From the NCBI RefSeq assembly GCF_031453555.1, contig NZ_JAVIZM010000001.1:2797001-2861000 (forward strand): 64,000 nucleotides of DNA. The letters are read 5' to 3'. Positions within the stretch are counted from its first letter, which is position 1. Every line of letters starts with the position of its first letter. The translations under genes were made by a program, and so were the position numbers. A model generated the notes under the pieces. The model saw nothing but the letters and a program-made list of their open reading frames with translations, was not told the origin of the DNA and did not search any database. Positions 24,819-34,212 of the stretch are shown here, piece after piece. This DNA is from Bacillus sp. SLBN-46. Its GTDB lineage: Bacteria; Bacillota; Bacilli; Bacillales; Cytobacillaceae.

Positions 24819-25091
24819 ATGAGTAAAATTGAAATTGGTGAGATTTTTACAATTAGTGATGAAAATGACGATGAACAGGAAGTAGAAGTACTTGGAGTTA
24901 TGACGATTGAAGGCTCAGAGTATGTGGCCGTCGCATTTGCTGACGAAGTGAAACAAGAAACGGAAGAGGATATTGATATCTTCTTTTTGAAAGTTGATGA
25001 GGATGGAGATTTTACAGCGATTGAAAGTGATGAGGAATTTGATAAGGTATCTGAGGCTTTTGATGATATGATGGAAGAAGATGATGAATAG
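24819..25091 (+). CDS. DUF1292-family small acidic protein
   Basis: A 90-residue very acidic protein: FTISDENDDEQEVEVLGVMTIEGSEYVAVAFADE, then IDIFFLKVDEDGDFTAIESDEEFDKVSEAFDDM. This is the DUF1292 pattern of the YrzB type found across Firmicutes; the function is not established. AGGGGTGG at 24804-24811 fits ATG 24819 better than ATG 24813. It has its own terminator. Its GA-rich coding strand makes long serine-rich open frames on the other strand, which are not genes. Confidence 0.85.
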   Translation: MSKIEIGEIFTISDENDDEQEVEVLGVMTIEGSEYVAVAFADEVKQETEEDIDIFFLKVDEDGDFTAIESDEEFDKVSEAFDDMMEEDDE

Positions 25092-25102
25092 CTTACTTTG
25101 GG

Positions 25103-25127
25103 AGAGAGGTATACCTCTCTTTTTTTT
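25103..25127 (+). terminator. Terminator of the DUF1292 gene
   Basis: AGAGAGGT and ACCTCTCT arms with a 2-base loop, followed by eight T. Confidence 0.88.
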
Positions 25128-25212
25128 GATTCTGAACCTACTGGAAAAAATATGTATGTAAACATTTTTATTTGGCATACTAACATGGAGAATATTTACA
25201 AAGGAGACTTTC

Positions 25213-25461
25213 ATGTTTATTGAAGAGGGTTCAAAGTATCAAATTTCCCAAGGTATCAAAGATTTTTTTAATTCTGCTGAATTAATGACGGTGAAAAGTA
25301 ATAATGGTATCACGGTCCAATTCATTCTTGGAGACAGTAAAGGTCATGGGTCCATGCCAGTTGAACATATGAATTACTTATTGAAAAGGTCTAATTTAAC
25401 GCAAATCCCGAGTAAACGAGCTTTATTGAATACGGACCAAAATGAGGAACAGATTGGATAA
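25213..25461 (+). CDS. Small protein of unknown function
   Basis: An 82-residue soluble protein (MFIEEGSKYQISQGIKDFFN..., VQFILGDSKGHGSMPVEHMNYLLKRS). AAAGGAGA precedes ATG 25213 at good spacing and a terminator follows at 25484. I do not recognise a domain. The GITVQFILGDSKGHGSMP segment looks like a compact beta structure. It stands alone between the DUF1292 and hydrolase genes. Confidence 0.6.
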   Translation: MFIEEGSKYQISQGIKDFFNSAELMTVKSNNGITVQFILGDSKGHGSMPVEHMNYLLKRSNLTQIPSKRALLNTDQNEEQIG

Positions 25462-25483
25462 CATGTATATAAAAATAATTATG

Positions 25484-25513
25484 GCATTGCTCTGAAAAAG
25501 CAATGCTTTCTTT
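25484..25513 (+). terminator. Terminator of the 82-residue protein gene
   Basis: GCATTGCT (25484-25491) and AGCAATGC (25499-25506) followed by TTTCTTT. Confidence 0.8.
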
Positions 25514-25568
25514 ATGGTAAAATTGGGTATATATATGACAAGAAGAGTGGAAATGGATAGGAGTGAGG

Positions 25569-26360
25569 ATGATGGAAGTTAAATTTCAAAAACTTGAAGG
25601 TTCATCGATTTCATATGTGGATAAAGGAGAAGGAATGCCAGTTGTTCTTCTTCATGGTTTTTGTGGTAGTTCTCGTTATTGGGAAGAGGTCATACCAGAA
25701 TTATCAAGAAACTACCGGGTAATTGCACCAGATTTGCCCGGACATGGGGAATCAAAAACACCTTCAAATGGTTCGACGATTGAAGCGTTGGCAGATCGGA
25801 TAAAAGAACTTATCGATGGGCTAAATTTAGAGAAGGTAATGATGTTCGGGCACTCCTTGGGAGGGTATATTACTCTTGCTTTTGCTGAGAAGTATAGTAA
25901 TCAATTAAATGGATTCTCTTTAGTTCATTCCACTGCATATCCAGATTCAGATGAGGCTAAAAAGGGAAGACAAGGAAACATTGAAAAAGTGATGCAGCAG
26001 GGAGTCCGGCCTCTAATTGATGGGTTAGTACCCAAGCTTTTTTCTCCTGATCATAAGGATGAAGAATATGTAGAAACAGCAAAGGAGATTGGTTACGGAA
26101 CGACACAAGAGGGTACCATTCATGCATTGCAAGCAATGAAAGACAGACCTGACCGTAATCATGTATTAGAAAATACAGAGTTACCTGTCCTATTATTAGC
26201 AGGGGAACAAGACCAAATCATCCCAGCAGAAAAAACATTCTCAGTGACAAAACCTAATATTACTCATTCAGTGATAAAATCTTCGGGACATATGAGCATG
26301 TACGAAAATCCTAAATATTTGATAAGAAAGATGCAAGAGTTTATGTTTAGGAAGGATTAG
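25569..26360 (+). CDS. Alpha/beta-hydrolase
   Basis: A 263-residue alpha/beta-hydrolase. The oxyanion loop is VVLLHGFCGSSRYW, the nucleophile elbow is FGHSLGG with Ser96, the acid is in LLAGEQDQIIP, and the histidine is in KSSGHMSMYENP. The family includes MenH-like, carboxylesterase and peroxidase-like enzymes; the actual substrate cannot be deduced. AGGAG at 25559-25563 supports ATG 25569. It is monocistronic and shares a bidirectional terminator with the next, opposite gene. Confidence 0.85.
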   Translation: MMEVKFQKLEGSSISYVDKGEGMPVVLLHGFCGSSRYWEEVIPELSRNYRVIAPDLPGHGESKTPSNGSTIEALADRIKELIDGLNLEKVMMFGHSLGGYITLAFAEKYSNQLNGFSLVHSTAYPDSDEAKKGRQGNIEKVMQQGVRPLIDGLVPKLFSPDHKDEEYVETAKEIGYGTTQEGTIHALQAMKDRPDRNHVLENTELPVLLLAGEQDQIIPAEKTFSVTKPNITHSVIKSSGHMSMYENPKYLIRKMQEFMFRKD

Positions 26361-26368
26361 AAATAAAA

Positions 26369-26397
26369 AAGGTTCCCAACCGTATGGGGAACCTTTA
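26369..26397. terminator. Bidirectional terminator between hydrolase and secreted-protein genes
   Basis: AAAGGTTCCC (26369-26378) and GGGAACCTTT (26388-26397). The minus-strand side has the better T tract (TTTTTATTTC). Confidence 0.82.
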
Positions 26398-26403
26398 TCC
26401 TTG

Positions 26404-26790
26404 TTAGGGAAGTAATACAGGTATTTCTGTTTCTGGATTTAGAGCTCCCCCAAATTCACCATTAACAAACCCAGCAATAATAACTTGTCCATCGCTAGTA
26501 TAAAAAGGAACAACAACGATAATAACAGTTTTCTTAGGATCTTCGTTGTTTTTTGCTACCTGGATGAAAGATACTCCTTTGAAAGAATACCCAGCAGTTA
26601 TAAGCGTTTCTTTTGCTGATTTAAAATTTTGACTGCTTAATAAGTCAGCCACAATAATATTCCTTTCCACGCCTACAACTGGTACACATCCACAATCCTC
26701 ATTATCCGCTGCTTTTGCAGTATTCCCCGTAGTGACAAAGAGGGATAAAGCGATTAAGGCACCAAATAATAATGTTAATAATTTCTTCAT
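26404..26790 (-). CDS. Small secreted protein of unknown function
   Basis: A 128-residue precursor with a clear signal peptide: basic MKKLL, a hydrophobic core (LLFGALIALSLFVTTG) and a likely cleavage after TAKAA. The mature part begins DNEDCGCVPVVGVERN, with two cysteines three residues apart, and the rest is a mixed alpha/beta domain rich in Val and Ile. The ribosome binding site AAAGGAGG overlaps the upstream in-frame ATG, so ATG 26790 is the real start. I do not recognise the family; an extracellular or cell-wall role follows from the signal peptide only. Confidence 0.72.
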   Translation of the reverse strand: MKKLLTLLFGALIALSLFVTTGNTAKAADNEDCGCVPVVGVERNIIVADLLSSQNFKSAKETLITAGYSFKGVSFIQVAKNNEDPKKTVIIVVVPFYTSDGQVIIAGFVNGEFGGALNPETEIPVLLP

Positions 26791-26933
26791 CTTTCTACCT
26801 CCTTTTTTCAACTCCTTATTTCATTCTCCTTTTTTCGACATTCTCCTTCAAAAAACTTGGAAAAACATTCGACAAATACCATATTTTGTGACGAATTCAT
26901 GTCGTGTATAATCTAGACGCTAAAAAGTAAACA

Positions 26934-26971
26934 ATAAAAAGCTGAACCATCTTTTAAAGAGAGTTCAGCTT
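26934..26971 (-). terminator. Terminator of the GH18 gene
   Basis: AAGCTGAAC and GTTCAGCTT arms (26939-26947 and 26963-26971), with TTTTTATTG following on the minus strand. Confidence 0.8.
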
Positions 26972-26978
26972 CATATCG

Positions 26979-28142
26979 TTAATCGTTCTTAACCGAATAG
27001 TATTTTACAGGTTCCTTATTGGAATCCTTCAAAACATTGTAAATAGATGAAGTTAAACTATGAGAGCCTTGTGCATCGAGCCCCGCTTCCCAGAGCATCA
27101 TCCCACCTAAGCTGTGGTCCAATGCCAGTTTCGTTTTCTTTTTCATCGTTGCATCGCCATTATAATAATAGGTTGTTCCGTTCATCTTTACTGTATCACT
27201 ATTTGCATTGGCAGGGTTTTCGTTAATGATCGCCCCATAAGATACCTGTTTAATTTTTGGATCAGCAGGTTGTGCGTAAAGAGGTACACCTAATACTAGC
27301 TTTTCTGTTGGGTAATGGTATGTTTCAAATAAATGAGTCCAATAGGTTACAATTTTTTCGGTAAACGGGTATGGTGATAAGTTTGCTCCATTATATCCAC
27401 CATCCCACTGTCCGTCGTAAGCCATAATATTAACATGATCCACATCGGCGAACATCGATGGCTCATACACCACAAAGCTAATTTCTGTAAGAGTTTGTGC
27501 ATGGATTTTGGAGTAAACAGCAATTGATAATTCCTTATTTTTTGCATGTAACTTGTTACTTAATTCCTTCGTAAAAGTAGCTAGATTTTTAGCATCTGCT
27601 TTGGAACGGGGATGTTCAAAGTCTATATCAATCCCATCTAGCTTTTCTCGTTCAGCGATACTAGTAAGCTCGTTAGCTAACCTTGTTCGGCTAACAGGAT
27701 TAGAAATTGCGGTTTTAAAATACTCATATGATTCGCCGCCGTTTATATGAAACCAACCGCCAACGGCCAGCATCACTTTTGTATCATATTTATGAGCTTT
27801 AGCAACCATCGATCGAAGGTTCCCTATAGCAGCATCACCATTGAGCAAAATCCCTCCGTCTTTTGTCGGATGGGCAAAAGAAAAAATTACATGTGTTAAT
27901 TTTTTGTAATCCACGATATTTGGATCACGAAAATCCTGGACATAACCAATAAGGACTTTCGAAGAGGCTTTTTTAACTTCTGGTAAGTCCTTTATCTGCG
28001 GCTTTATCTCAGACTGCGCTACTTTTAGTATATTTTTAGATTGTGAGTGATCGTTATTAGTAAAGAAAAATATTCCAGTAAAAATGCCTCCAATGAAGGT
28101 AATAGAAATTACCAGTGCAAGGAGGCTATAATTTTTTTTCAT
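26979..28142 (-). CDS. Secreted or membrane-anchored GH18 glycosidase (chitinase/endoglucosaminidase-like)
   Basis: A 387-residue protein with an N-terminal hydrophobic segment (LLALVISITFIGGIFTGIFFF) that acts as signal or anchor. A GH18 TIM-barrel domain follows: VLIGYVQDFRD, LTHVIFSFAHP, VMLAVGGW, and the catalytic DGIDIDFEHP with Glu176 as acid. Late landmarks are VNIMAYDGQWDG and LGGMMLWEAGLD. GH18 enzymes hydrolyse chitin, N-glycans or peptidoglycan-like chains. Which one is uncertain, and LysM repeats found in the spore cortex enzymes are absent. AGGAGG lies upstream of ATG 28142. Confidence 0.88.
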   Translation of the reverse strand: MKKNYSLLALVISITFIGGIFTGIFFFTNNDHSQSKNILKVAQSEIKPQIKDLPEVKKASSKVLIGYVQDFRDPNIVDYKKLTHVIFSFAHPTKDGGILLNGDAAIGNLRSMVAKAHKYDTKVMLAVGGWFHINGGESYEYFKTAISNPVSRTRLANELTSIAEREKLDGIDIDFEHPRSKADAKNLATFTKELSNKLHAKNKELSIAVYSKIHAQTLTEISFVVYEPSMFADVDHVNIMAYDGQWDGGYNGANLSPYPFTEKIVTYWTHLFETYHYPTEKLVLGVPLYAQPADPKIKQVSYGAIINENPANANSDTVKMNGTTYYYNGDATMKKKTKLALDHSLGGMMLWEAGLDAQGSHSLTSSIYNVLKDSNKEPVKYYSVKND

Positions 28143-28342
28143 TAGATGGTTCCTCCTCCGTTTTCTTCATTGAAAATTGTAACAGAAAAAGCAGGGAAGA
28201 TAGGTTGGTAATATCCACCTTTTAACGGGAGGAAGTTCAAACATTTGAAAAGTAGTTCGATTTTTTGATATAATAATAAGGTTAATGTTAAAAATACGTA
28301 TGTTTTATACGTTTTATTATAGGAAAGTGCAAGGTGGTAAAT

Positions 28343-29287
28343 ATGAATCAAGAATATAGAGTATTATTATATTATAAATATGTTGAGATAGAGAATCCTG
28401 AAGAAACAGCGAATGAACATCGCCAATTCTGTAATGAAAAAGGCTTAAAAGGCAGAATAATTATTGCCGCAGAAGGAATTAATGGAACTGTTTCCGGTAC
28501 GATTGAACAAACAGATGCCTATATCCAATACATGGAGCAGCACCCGCTGTTTTCCGGTACAATTTTTAAAATAGATGAAGCATCTGAACATGCCTTCAAA
28601 AAGATGAAGGTCCGTTCTAGATCAGAGTTGGTTACTTTACGTCTAGAGGACGATATCAATCCTAATGTTTTAACAGGGAAGCACTTAAAACCGAGGGAAT
28701 TTTTTGAACAAATGCAGAAGGATGATACAGTGGTCATCGATGCTAGAAATGACTATGAATATGACTTAGGACATTTCCGAGGAGCTGTTAGGCCGGATAT
28801 CTTAAATTTCCGTGATCTTCCGCAATGGATTAGAGAGAATAAGGAACAGTTTGAAGGGAAAAAGATTCTTACTTATTGTACTGGCGGCATTCGTTGTGAA
28901 AAATTCTCAGGTTGGATGCTTCAAGAGGGATTTGAAGATGTATCACAGCTTGATGGCGGTATTGTTACGTATGGAAAAGACCCAGAAGTACAGGGAGATC
29001 TTTGGGATGGCCAACTCTATGTGTTTGATGAGCGTATTAGTGTCCCTGTAAATCAAAAAGAGCATGTGGTGGTAGGAAAAGACTACTACACTGGACAACC
29101 ATGTGAACGCTATGTTAACTGTGCAAATCCAGAATGTAACCGAAAAATCCTATGTTCAGAAGAAAATGAGCACAAACATTTACGCAGCTGCTCTCATGAA
29201 TGCAGGGTTCATCCAAGGAACCGTTATATTGCGCAACATGGATTAAGCAAAGAAGAGGTCAACGAAAGATTAATGGCTCTTAAGTAA
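28343..29287 (+). CDS. trhO: tRNA uridine 5-hydroxylase, rhodanese family
   Basis: A 314-residue TrhO/YbfQ-type protein. An N-terminal acylphosphatase-like domain ([33 protein letters not shown]) is followed by a rhodanese domain with catalytic Cys179 in [13 protein letters not shown]-terminal cysteine-rich segment ([26 protein letters not shown]) follows. The family carries out oxygen-dependent hydroxylation of U34 in some tRNAs, the precursor to 5-methoxyuridine in Bacillus. AAGGTGG at 28331-28337 supports ATG 28343 over the GTG at 28334. It is monocistronic with a strong terminator. Confidence 0.92.
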   Translation: MNQEYRVLLYYKYVEIENPEETANEHRQFCNEKGLKGRIIIAAEGINGTVSGTIEQTDAYIQYMEQHPLFSGTIFKIDEASEHAFKKMKVRSRSELVTLRLEDDINPNVLTGKHLKPREFFEQMQKDDTVVIDARNDYEYDLGHFRGAVRPDILNFRDLPQWIRENKEQFEGKKILTYCTGGIRCEKFSGWMLQEGFEDVSQLDGGIVTYGKDPEVQGDLWDGQLYVFDERISVPVNQKEHVVVGKDYYTGQPCERYVNCANPECNRKILCSEENEHKHLRSCSHECRVHPRNRYIAQHGLSKEEVNERLMALK

Positions 29288-29298
29288 TAAATAATTAG

Positions 29299-29331
29299 AA
29301 GCAGGTCAGATTATTAGCTGACCTGCTTTTT
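29299..29331 (+). terminator. Terminator of trhO
   Basis: Perfect 11-bp arms AAGCAGGTCAG and CTGACCTGCTT, then TTT. Confidence 0.9.
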
Positions 29332-29406
29332 ATTTTTCAAAAAAAGGGATATTAAGACACTTATGGTATATAATTGTGAAAATGATTTTCGAGGAAGGAG
29401 TTTTAT

Positions 29407-31194
29407 ATGCAAACCTATACATGCCGAAACGAAGTACCCGTATATGAGAAGTGGAATCTTGCAGATATTTATACGAATGTAAGTAACTGGGAAGAAGAGT
29501 ATCAATTAGTGGAACAACTTGCTGTACAATTGAAGAATTATGACGGAAATATACATGATGGCCCCTCCTTGCATAAGTATCTTCACCAAAAAGAGGTTTT
29601 ATCGTTTCATTTTAATAAGTTGTACGCTTATGCCATGTTATCTGTGGATGAAAACACAAGGGATACAAATGCTCAATCTCTATTAGAGCGGGCGAAACAA
29701 CTCAGTGTGAAGGTTAGCTCCTCCACCTCATTCTTTATGCCTTATTTATTAAGCTTAGATGAGACAACTTTAAAAGGATACTTGGAAGAAGAAGAAAAGC
29801 TAGAATACTTTGCAGAAGATTTATGGGAATCCTTCCGCTATAAGAAACATGTGCTTAGTAAGGAAAAGGAAGAACTACTATCACAATTAGGTGATGCATT
29901 GTCTGTTCCTAGTCATACGTTTGGGATGATTAATAACGCTGACATTAAGTTCGGAGATGTAACGAATGACAACGGGGAACATGTGGAGTTAACTAGGGGA
30001 ATGTATGCAAAGCTCATTGAGAATGAAAACCGTGATAAGCGAAGAGAAGCTTATAAGGCATATTATCAGCCATATGTTCAATTAAAAAATTCCATTGCAT
30101 CCACTCTGGCAGCAGCCATCAAAAACAATGTTACTTTAGCTAAAATACGTCAATATCCATCTGCACTTGAAAAGTCTTTATTTGGTGATAAAGTACCGAA
30201 GGATGTATATGAGAACTTAATACAAACAACAAAAAAGAATATTGCACCATTGCATCGATATACACAAATCCGTAAGGAAAAATTAAAGCTAGCTGAAATT
30301 CGCCAATATGATATGAGTGTTCCACTTGTAAGTGGAGTGAAGCAAGTAATCTCATATGAGGAAGCTTATGAAACCATGTGTAAGGCATTAGCTCCACTCG
30401 GAGAGGAATATATTCAAATTCTTAAGGAGTTTAAGGATGCTAGATATATCGATGTTCGGGAAACGCCTGGCAAACGATCTGGTGCCTACAATTTAGGTGT
30501 CTATGGAGTGCATCCCTTTATCCTTTTAAATCATCAGGATGATTTGGATAGTTTATTTACCTTAGTGCATGAATGCGGTCACGGAGTACACAGCAGACTA
30601 AGTTCCGAGCATCAGCCACAAATAACGGCAAGGTATAGCATTTTTGTAGCAGAGGTAGCTTCTACAGTTAATGAAGTGCTATTAATTAATTATTTATTAA
30701 ATAATGAGCAGAATGTTGAGGCTCGCAAACATTTGCTCAATCATTTTATTGACCAATTTAAGGGTACTTTCTTTACACAAGTGATGTTTGCTGAGTTTGA
30801 AAAGATAACCCATGAGATGGCAGAAAAAGGGACACCGCTTAATGTTGAGGTATTTAATCAAACATACGAAAGCTTGTTTAGAGAATACAATGGGAATGAA
30901 CTTGTTTTTGATGAGGAAGTGAAATATGGGTGGTCAAGAATACCTCATTTTTATCGTCCTTTTTACGTTTATAAGTATGCAACTGGTTTTGCGTCAGCGA
31001 TTCATTTAGCAACAAGGATTCTTGAAGGTGATCAGGATACACTTCAATCCTACTTGGAATTTTTAAAGAGTGGCAGTTCCGATTATCCTTTAGAGTTATT
31101 GAAGAAGACTGGTGTAGATTTGACGTCACCATATCCAATTGAAAACTCATTAAAAAAGTTTGAAGAATTAGTTGAAGAGTTCTCCAAGCTGTAA
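29407..31194 (+). CDS. pepF: Oligoendopeptidase F (M3B)
   Basis: A 595-residue metallopeptidase of family M3B. The zinc motif is LVHECGHGVHS with His388, Glu389 and His392; the third ligand lies in the following helix around VAEVASTVNE. The long helical N-terminal part and the C-terminal GYDWSRI-like KYGWSRIPHFYRPFYVYKYATGF complete the family pattern. It cleaves intracellular oligopeptides. GGAAGGAG precedes ATG 29407. The length equals known PepF proteins and it is a single-gene unit. Confidence 0.94.
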   Translation: MQTYTCRNEVPVYEKWNLADIYTNVSNWEEEYQLVEQLAVQLKNYDGNIHDGPSLHKYLHQKEVLSFHFNKLYAYAMLSVDENTRDTNAQSLLERAKQLSVKVSSSTSFFMPYLLSLDETTLKGYLEEEEKLEYFAEDLWESFRYKKHVLSKEKEELLSQLGDALSVPSHTFGMINNADIKFGDVTNDNGEHVELTRGMYAKLIENENRDKRREAYKAYYQPYVQLKNSIASTLAAAIKNNVTLAKIRQYPSALEKSLFGDKVPKDVYENLIQTTKKNIAPLHRYTQIRKEKLKLAEIRQYDMSVPLVSGVKQVISYEEAYETMCKALAPLGEEYIQILKEFKDARYIDVRETPGKRSGAYNLGVYGVHPFILLNHQDDLDSLFTLVHECGHGVHSRLSSEHQPQITARYSIFVAEVASTVNEVLLINYLLNNEQNVEARKHLLNHFIDQFKGTFFTQVMFAEFEKITHEMAEKGTPLNVEVFNQTYESLFREYNGNELVFDEEVKYGWSRIPHFYRPFYVYKYATGFASAIHLATRILEGDQDTLQSYLEFLKSGSSDYPLELLKKTGVDLTSPYPIENSLKKFEELVEEFSKL

Positions 31195-31201
31195 ATTTAC
31201 C

Positions 31202-31248
31202 AAAAAACCGTGATTCTTCCTATTGTTAGGAGGTCACGGTTTTTTTTT
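31202..31248 (+). terminator. Terminator of pepF
   Basis: AAAAAACCGTGA and TCACGGTTTTTT arms with interior pairing, followed by a T run. Confidence 0.88.
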
Positions 31249-31319
31249 AATAGAGTATTGTAAGAATTTGTTATAGAATTAAGAAAGTTAGAAAAATATT
31301 AAAGGGGTTAATTGCATTT

Positions 31320-32555
31320 ATGAATGAAGAGTCAGATAAAAAAGGGACAGATACCAGATTACTGCGCCATCGATCGCCAAAAAAAAGACGGAATAATATC
31401 CTCATGATTCTCTTAATTTTGATTGCTTCAGGTGGAACATATTATTTCATCGGCTTAAACTCAGAAAAAGCTTCTACAAAATTAGCGAAAAAAGAGCCCG
31501 TACGAACGGAGCAGGTTACAAAAGCTAAGACGAAGGAAGAAACCAAACAGGAAGAAAAAACAGAAGATAACCAAACTGTTACTCCTGAACCTGTTACAGA
31601 AACTAGTATTAAAATTAGCGCAGCCGGTGATTTTACGCTTGGAACAGATGAAAGCTTTACTTATAGCGATTCCTTTGTCAAGACGGCCTCCGCAAATGGT
31701 CTGCCTTATTTTGTAAAAGGATTAAATGATATTTTTAAGAATGACGATCTCACAACTGTCAATCTAGAAACAACCTTAACAAATGCCACCCAAAAAGCAC
31801 AGAAGACTTTCCGCTTTAAAGGTGACCCATCGTACGCACAAATTTTAGAGCTTGGTGGGATTGAGGCTGTCAATCTAGCAAACAATCATATCCATGATTA
31901 CCTTGATAAAGGGTATACTGATACTATTAATACACTGAAAAATCAAAAAATCGGTTATTTTGGTTACGATCATCAATTTATTACAACGGTTAAAGGTGTG
32001 AAAATTGGCGCTTTAGGATATGAAGGCTGGAATGATACAGCAGAAGTTCGCAATAGAACGGCTCAGGATATTAAAAACCTTAGGGATCAGGGGGTTCAAA
32101 TCATTCTTGTCCATTATCACTGGGGAAATGAGGGGCATTACGTACCAGAAGGGTCACAGAAATCATTAGCCCATTTTACCATCGATAGTGGTGCGGATTT
32201 GGTATTGGGTCATCATCCACATGTTGTGCAAGGTATAGAAGAATACAAAGGTAAGTTTATTGTTTATAGTCTTGGGAATTTCATGTTTGGTGGGAATAGA
32301 AACCCAAGAGATAAGGACACATTTGTGTTTCAACAAACATTTCATTTGAAGAATGGTCTACTTACAGACCAAAAAGAAATTAATGTCGTTCCATTTTCTA
32401 TATCGTCTGTTTCCTCAAGGAATAACTATCAACCTACTTTATTAACAGGCGCAGAGCACGATCGCGTGAAGAAGAAGATAATTGATGCTTCAAATAAAAT
32501 TAATGGCTCAAATTGGTTAGTATATGAAAATAAAGACCAGGTTGCAAAAAAGTGA
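31320..32555 (+). CDS. CapA/PgsA-like membrane-anchored metallophosphatase-fold protein
   Basis: A 411-residue protein. One membrane segment (ILMILLILIASGGTYYFIGL, about 28-47) is followed by a Lys/Glu/Thr-rich linker and a CapA-type domain: ISAAGDFTLG, VNLETTLT, AVNLANNHIHD, ILVHYHWGNE and VLGHHPHVVQGIE. CapA proteins belong to poly-gamma-glutamate production (PgsA/YwtB) and have a calcineurin-like fold with the histidines and aspartates shown. No pgsB or pgsC lies next to it, so direct polyglutamate synthesis is uncertain. The catalytic domain should face the outside. The cluster of membrane proteins that follows starts 57 bases downstream. Confidence 0.85.
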   Translation: MNEESDKKGTDTRLLRHRSPKKRRNNILMILLILIASGGTYYFIGLNSEKASTKLAKKEPVRTEQVTKAKTKEETKQEEKTEDNQTVTPEPVTETSIKISAAGDFTLGTDESFTYSDSFVKTASANGLPYFVKGLNDIFKNDDLTTVNLETTLTNATQKAQKTFRFKGDPSYAQILELGGIEAVNLANNHIHDYLDKGYTDTINTLKNQKIGYFGYDHQFITTVKGVKIGALGYEGWNDTAEVRNRTAQDIKNLRDQGVQIILVHYHWGNEGHYVPEGSQKSLAHFTIDSGADLVLGHHPHVVQGIEEYKGKFIVYSLGNFMFGGNRNPRDKDTFVFQQTFHLKNGLLTDQKEINVVPFSISSVSSRNNYQPTLLTGAEHDRVKKKIIDASNKINGSNWLVYENKDQVAKK

Positions 32556-32612
32556 AGGTAATAAAAGCTGTATAAATTCAGATTTATCATTTCAGACTTA
32601 GGGGGTTTCAAA

Positions 32613-33527
32613 TTGGATACAAAGTTTAATAAACCAAAAGGATTTGGTGAGATTCTTGATCATACCTTTAGCATAAGTAAAAGCCGCTTTAAGGATTTTT
32701 TCCGTATTTTACTATTAATAATGGGACCTGTATATTTACTGGAAGCTATTGTCCAATTGGCTTCTGGAACTAGTTTTTTTAGAGCAGTTGGTTCTGGTGG
32801 TGCTTGGTATGAACAAATGCTATCTAGCTTTGAAGAAACAGGAACACTTGACTCAAGCAGTTTGGGAGCAGACGTTGGCGTGATCTTGGTGGGACTGATT
32901 AGCCTCATACTAGGTCCGGTGGCAGAGGCTGCTATTCTTTTTGCAATCGATCATGTACGAAGAAATGAAGAATATACGGTTGGTTCTGTTATTAAACAGG
33001 CCTTTTCCCGATTTTGGCCGATGATTGGAAGCAGCATTTTATTTGGATTGATCGTTTTTGCTATCATCTTAGTTCCGATTTTAATCATTACTTTAGTAGT
33101 AGTTATTGGCGTTGAAATTCATCCTGTAATAAGTATACTAGGTGCCATCTTATTGTTTTTGGGTTGTGCAGTTGGAGTTGGGCTACTTTTGACTCGTTGG
33201 AGCTTTTATTTTGGTTCTGTGGTATTAGATAAAGAATCACCTGGGATGGCCAGAAGCTGGAGACTGACGAAAAAGAGGACATGGCCATTAGTGGGGCTAT
33301 ATCTCGTATTTTATTTGATTATTTCAAGTATCGGTTTCGCTGTTCAAATGACGTTTGGTCTCTTTTTAGGCAATAGTGTACTATTAAGCATTATTTCAAA
33401 TATTGCAACTCTATTTACAACCTTAATTTTTACAGTTGGCTATGGTGTCATGTATCTTGATTTAAAGCTCAGAAATGATGCCGATGATTTAAAAGAAATG
33501 ATTGATGATTATAACCTGGTAAAGTAA
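32613..33527 (+). CDS. Polytopic membrane protein of a MoxR-type cluster
   Basis: A 304-residue membrane protein with about six hydrophobic segments, beginning with a short cytosolic KFNKPKGFGEILDHTFSISKSRFKDFFRI. This resembles the glycerophosphoryl diester phosphodiesterase membrane-domain type (also DUF7847-like), including the RSWRLTKKRTWPLVGLYLV turn before the last helices. The start is TTG 32613, set by TAGGGGG. It opens a run of genes 33555-37590 (DUF4129, DUF4350, MoxR, DUF58) found together in many Bacillaceae. The role is unknown. Confidence 0.72.
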   Translation: MDTKFNKPKGFGEILDHTFSISKSRFKDFFRILLLIMGPVYLLEAIVQLASGTSFFRAVGSGGAWYEQMLSSFEETGTLDSSSLGADVGVILVGLISLILGPVAEAAILFAIDHVRRNEEYTVGSVIKQAFSRFWPMIGSSILFGLIVFAIILVPILIITLVVVIGVEIHPVISILGAILLFLGCAVGVGLLLTRWSFYFGSVVLDKESPGMARSWRLTKKRTWPLVGLYLVFYLIISSIGFAVQMTFGLFLGNSVLLSIISNIATLFTTLIFTVGYGVMYLDLKLRNDADDLKEMIDDYNLVK

Positions 33528-33554
33528 ATACCTAAAGTAAGCTAGGTGATGAAA

Positions 33555-34205
33555 ATGCTTGATCAAAGCAAAGCTCGTGACACGCTGAAAAATATATTAA
33601 ACCGTAAAGAATATAGGGTCTACCAAAATGATACCAAAGGATTGATAGAGACCTGGTGGGAAAGAGCAAAGGAATGGGTCGCTGACCAATTGGCTAAGCT
33701 GTTTCCTACCATGGAATCAGCAAGTAGCGCTTCAGGACCAGTCCTTATTGGTATTATCGTAGTAGTTGTTCTTTTTTTGTTAATTTTTACATTTTTTATG
33801 GTTCGTAACATTAGACGGAACCGGACGTTTCGAGAAAAAAAGCCTCTGCGATCATTAAAGGAAATGAATTGGTCCTATCAAAAACATATAGAAGAGGCGA
33901 AAAAACAGGAAGAACTGGGAGAATACACACTTTCAACCCGTCATTTATTTTTGGCCTTACTTTTATATCTTCATGATAAGGAATGGCTTGAAGCGAGGAT
34001 TTGGAAAACAAATTGGGAGTATTATGAAGAACTTCGGAAAATACAGCAACAGAGAGCGGACCAATTTTTCCTCCTAGCCAATTTTTTTGATGAAGTGACT
34101 TATGGTGAAAGAAAAGTGAGCAAAGAAGAATATAGTAAGTTTTCGAAAGAAATTAACCAATGGCTTGCTGAACATGAAGTTGAACACCTTGGAGAAAGGA
34201 GATAG
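33555..34205 (+). CDS. DUF4129 domain membrane protein
   Basis: A 216-residue protein: cytoplasmic or outer N-terminal part (YRVYQNDTKGLIETWWERAKEW), a single membrane helix (VLIGIIVVVVLFLLIFTFFMV), and a C-terminal DUF4129 domain (YTLSTRHLFLALLLYLHDKEWLEARIWKTNWEYYEEL). DUF4129 proteins belong to MoxR/DUF58 clusters and are often fused to transglutaminase modules elsewhere. TAGGTGA upstream favours ATG 33555 over GTG 33546. The next gene starts only 8 bases after the stop. Confidence 0.8.
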   Translation: MLDQSKARDTLKNILNRKEYRVYQNDTKGLIETWWERAKEWVADQLAKLFPTMESASSASGPVLIGIIVVVVLFLLIFTFFMVRNIRRNRTFREKKPLRSLKEMNWSYQKHIEEAKKQEELGEYTLSTRHLFLALLLYLHDKEWLEARIWKTNWEYYEELRKIQQQRADQFFLLANFFDEVTYGERKVSKEEYSKFSKEINQWLAEHEVEHLGERR

Positions 34206-34212
34206 GAGAGCT

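Noticed and set aside
24743..25214. Serine-rich open frames antisense to the DUF1292 gene
   Set aside because: They arise from the GA-rich codons of a very acidic protein on the plus strand; the same effect explains serine-rich frames at 12198-12503 opposite the acidic 237-residue protein.
28519..28737. Antisense frame within trhO
   Set aside because: Shadow of a conserved gene, no start signals.
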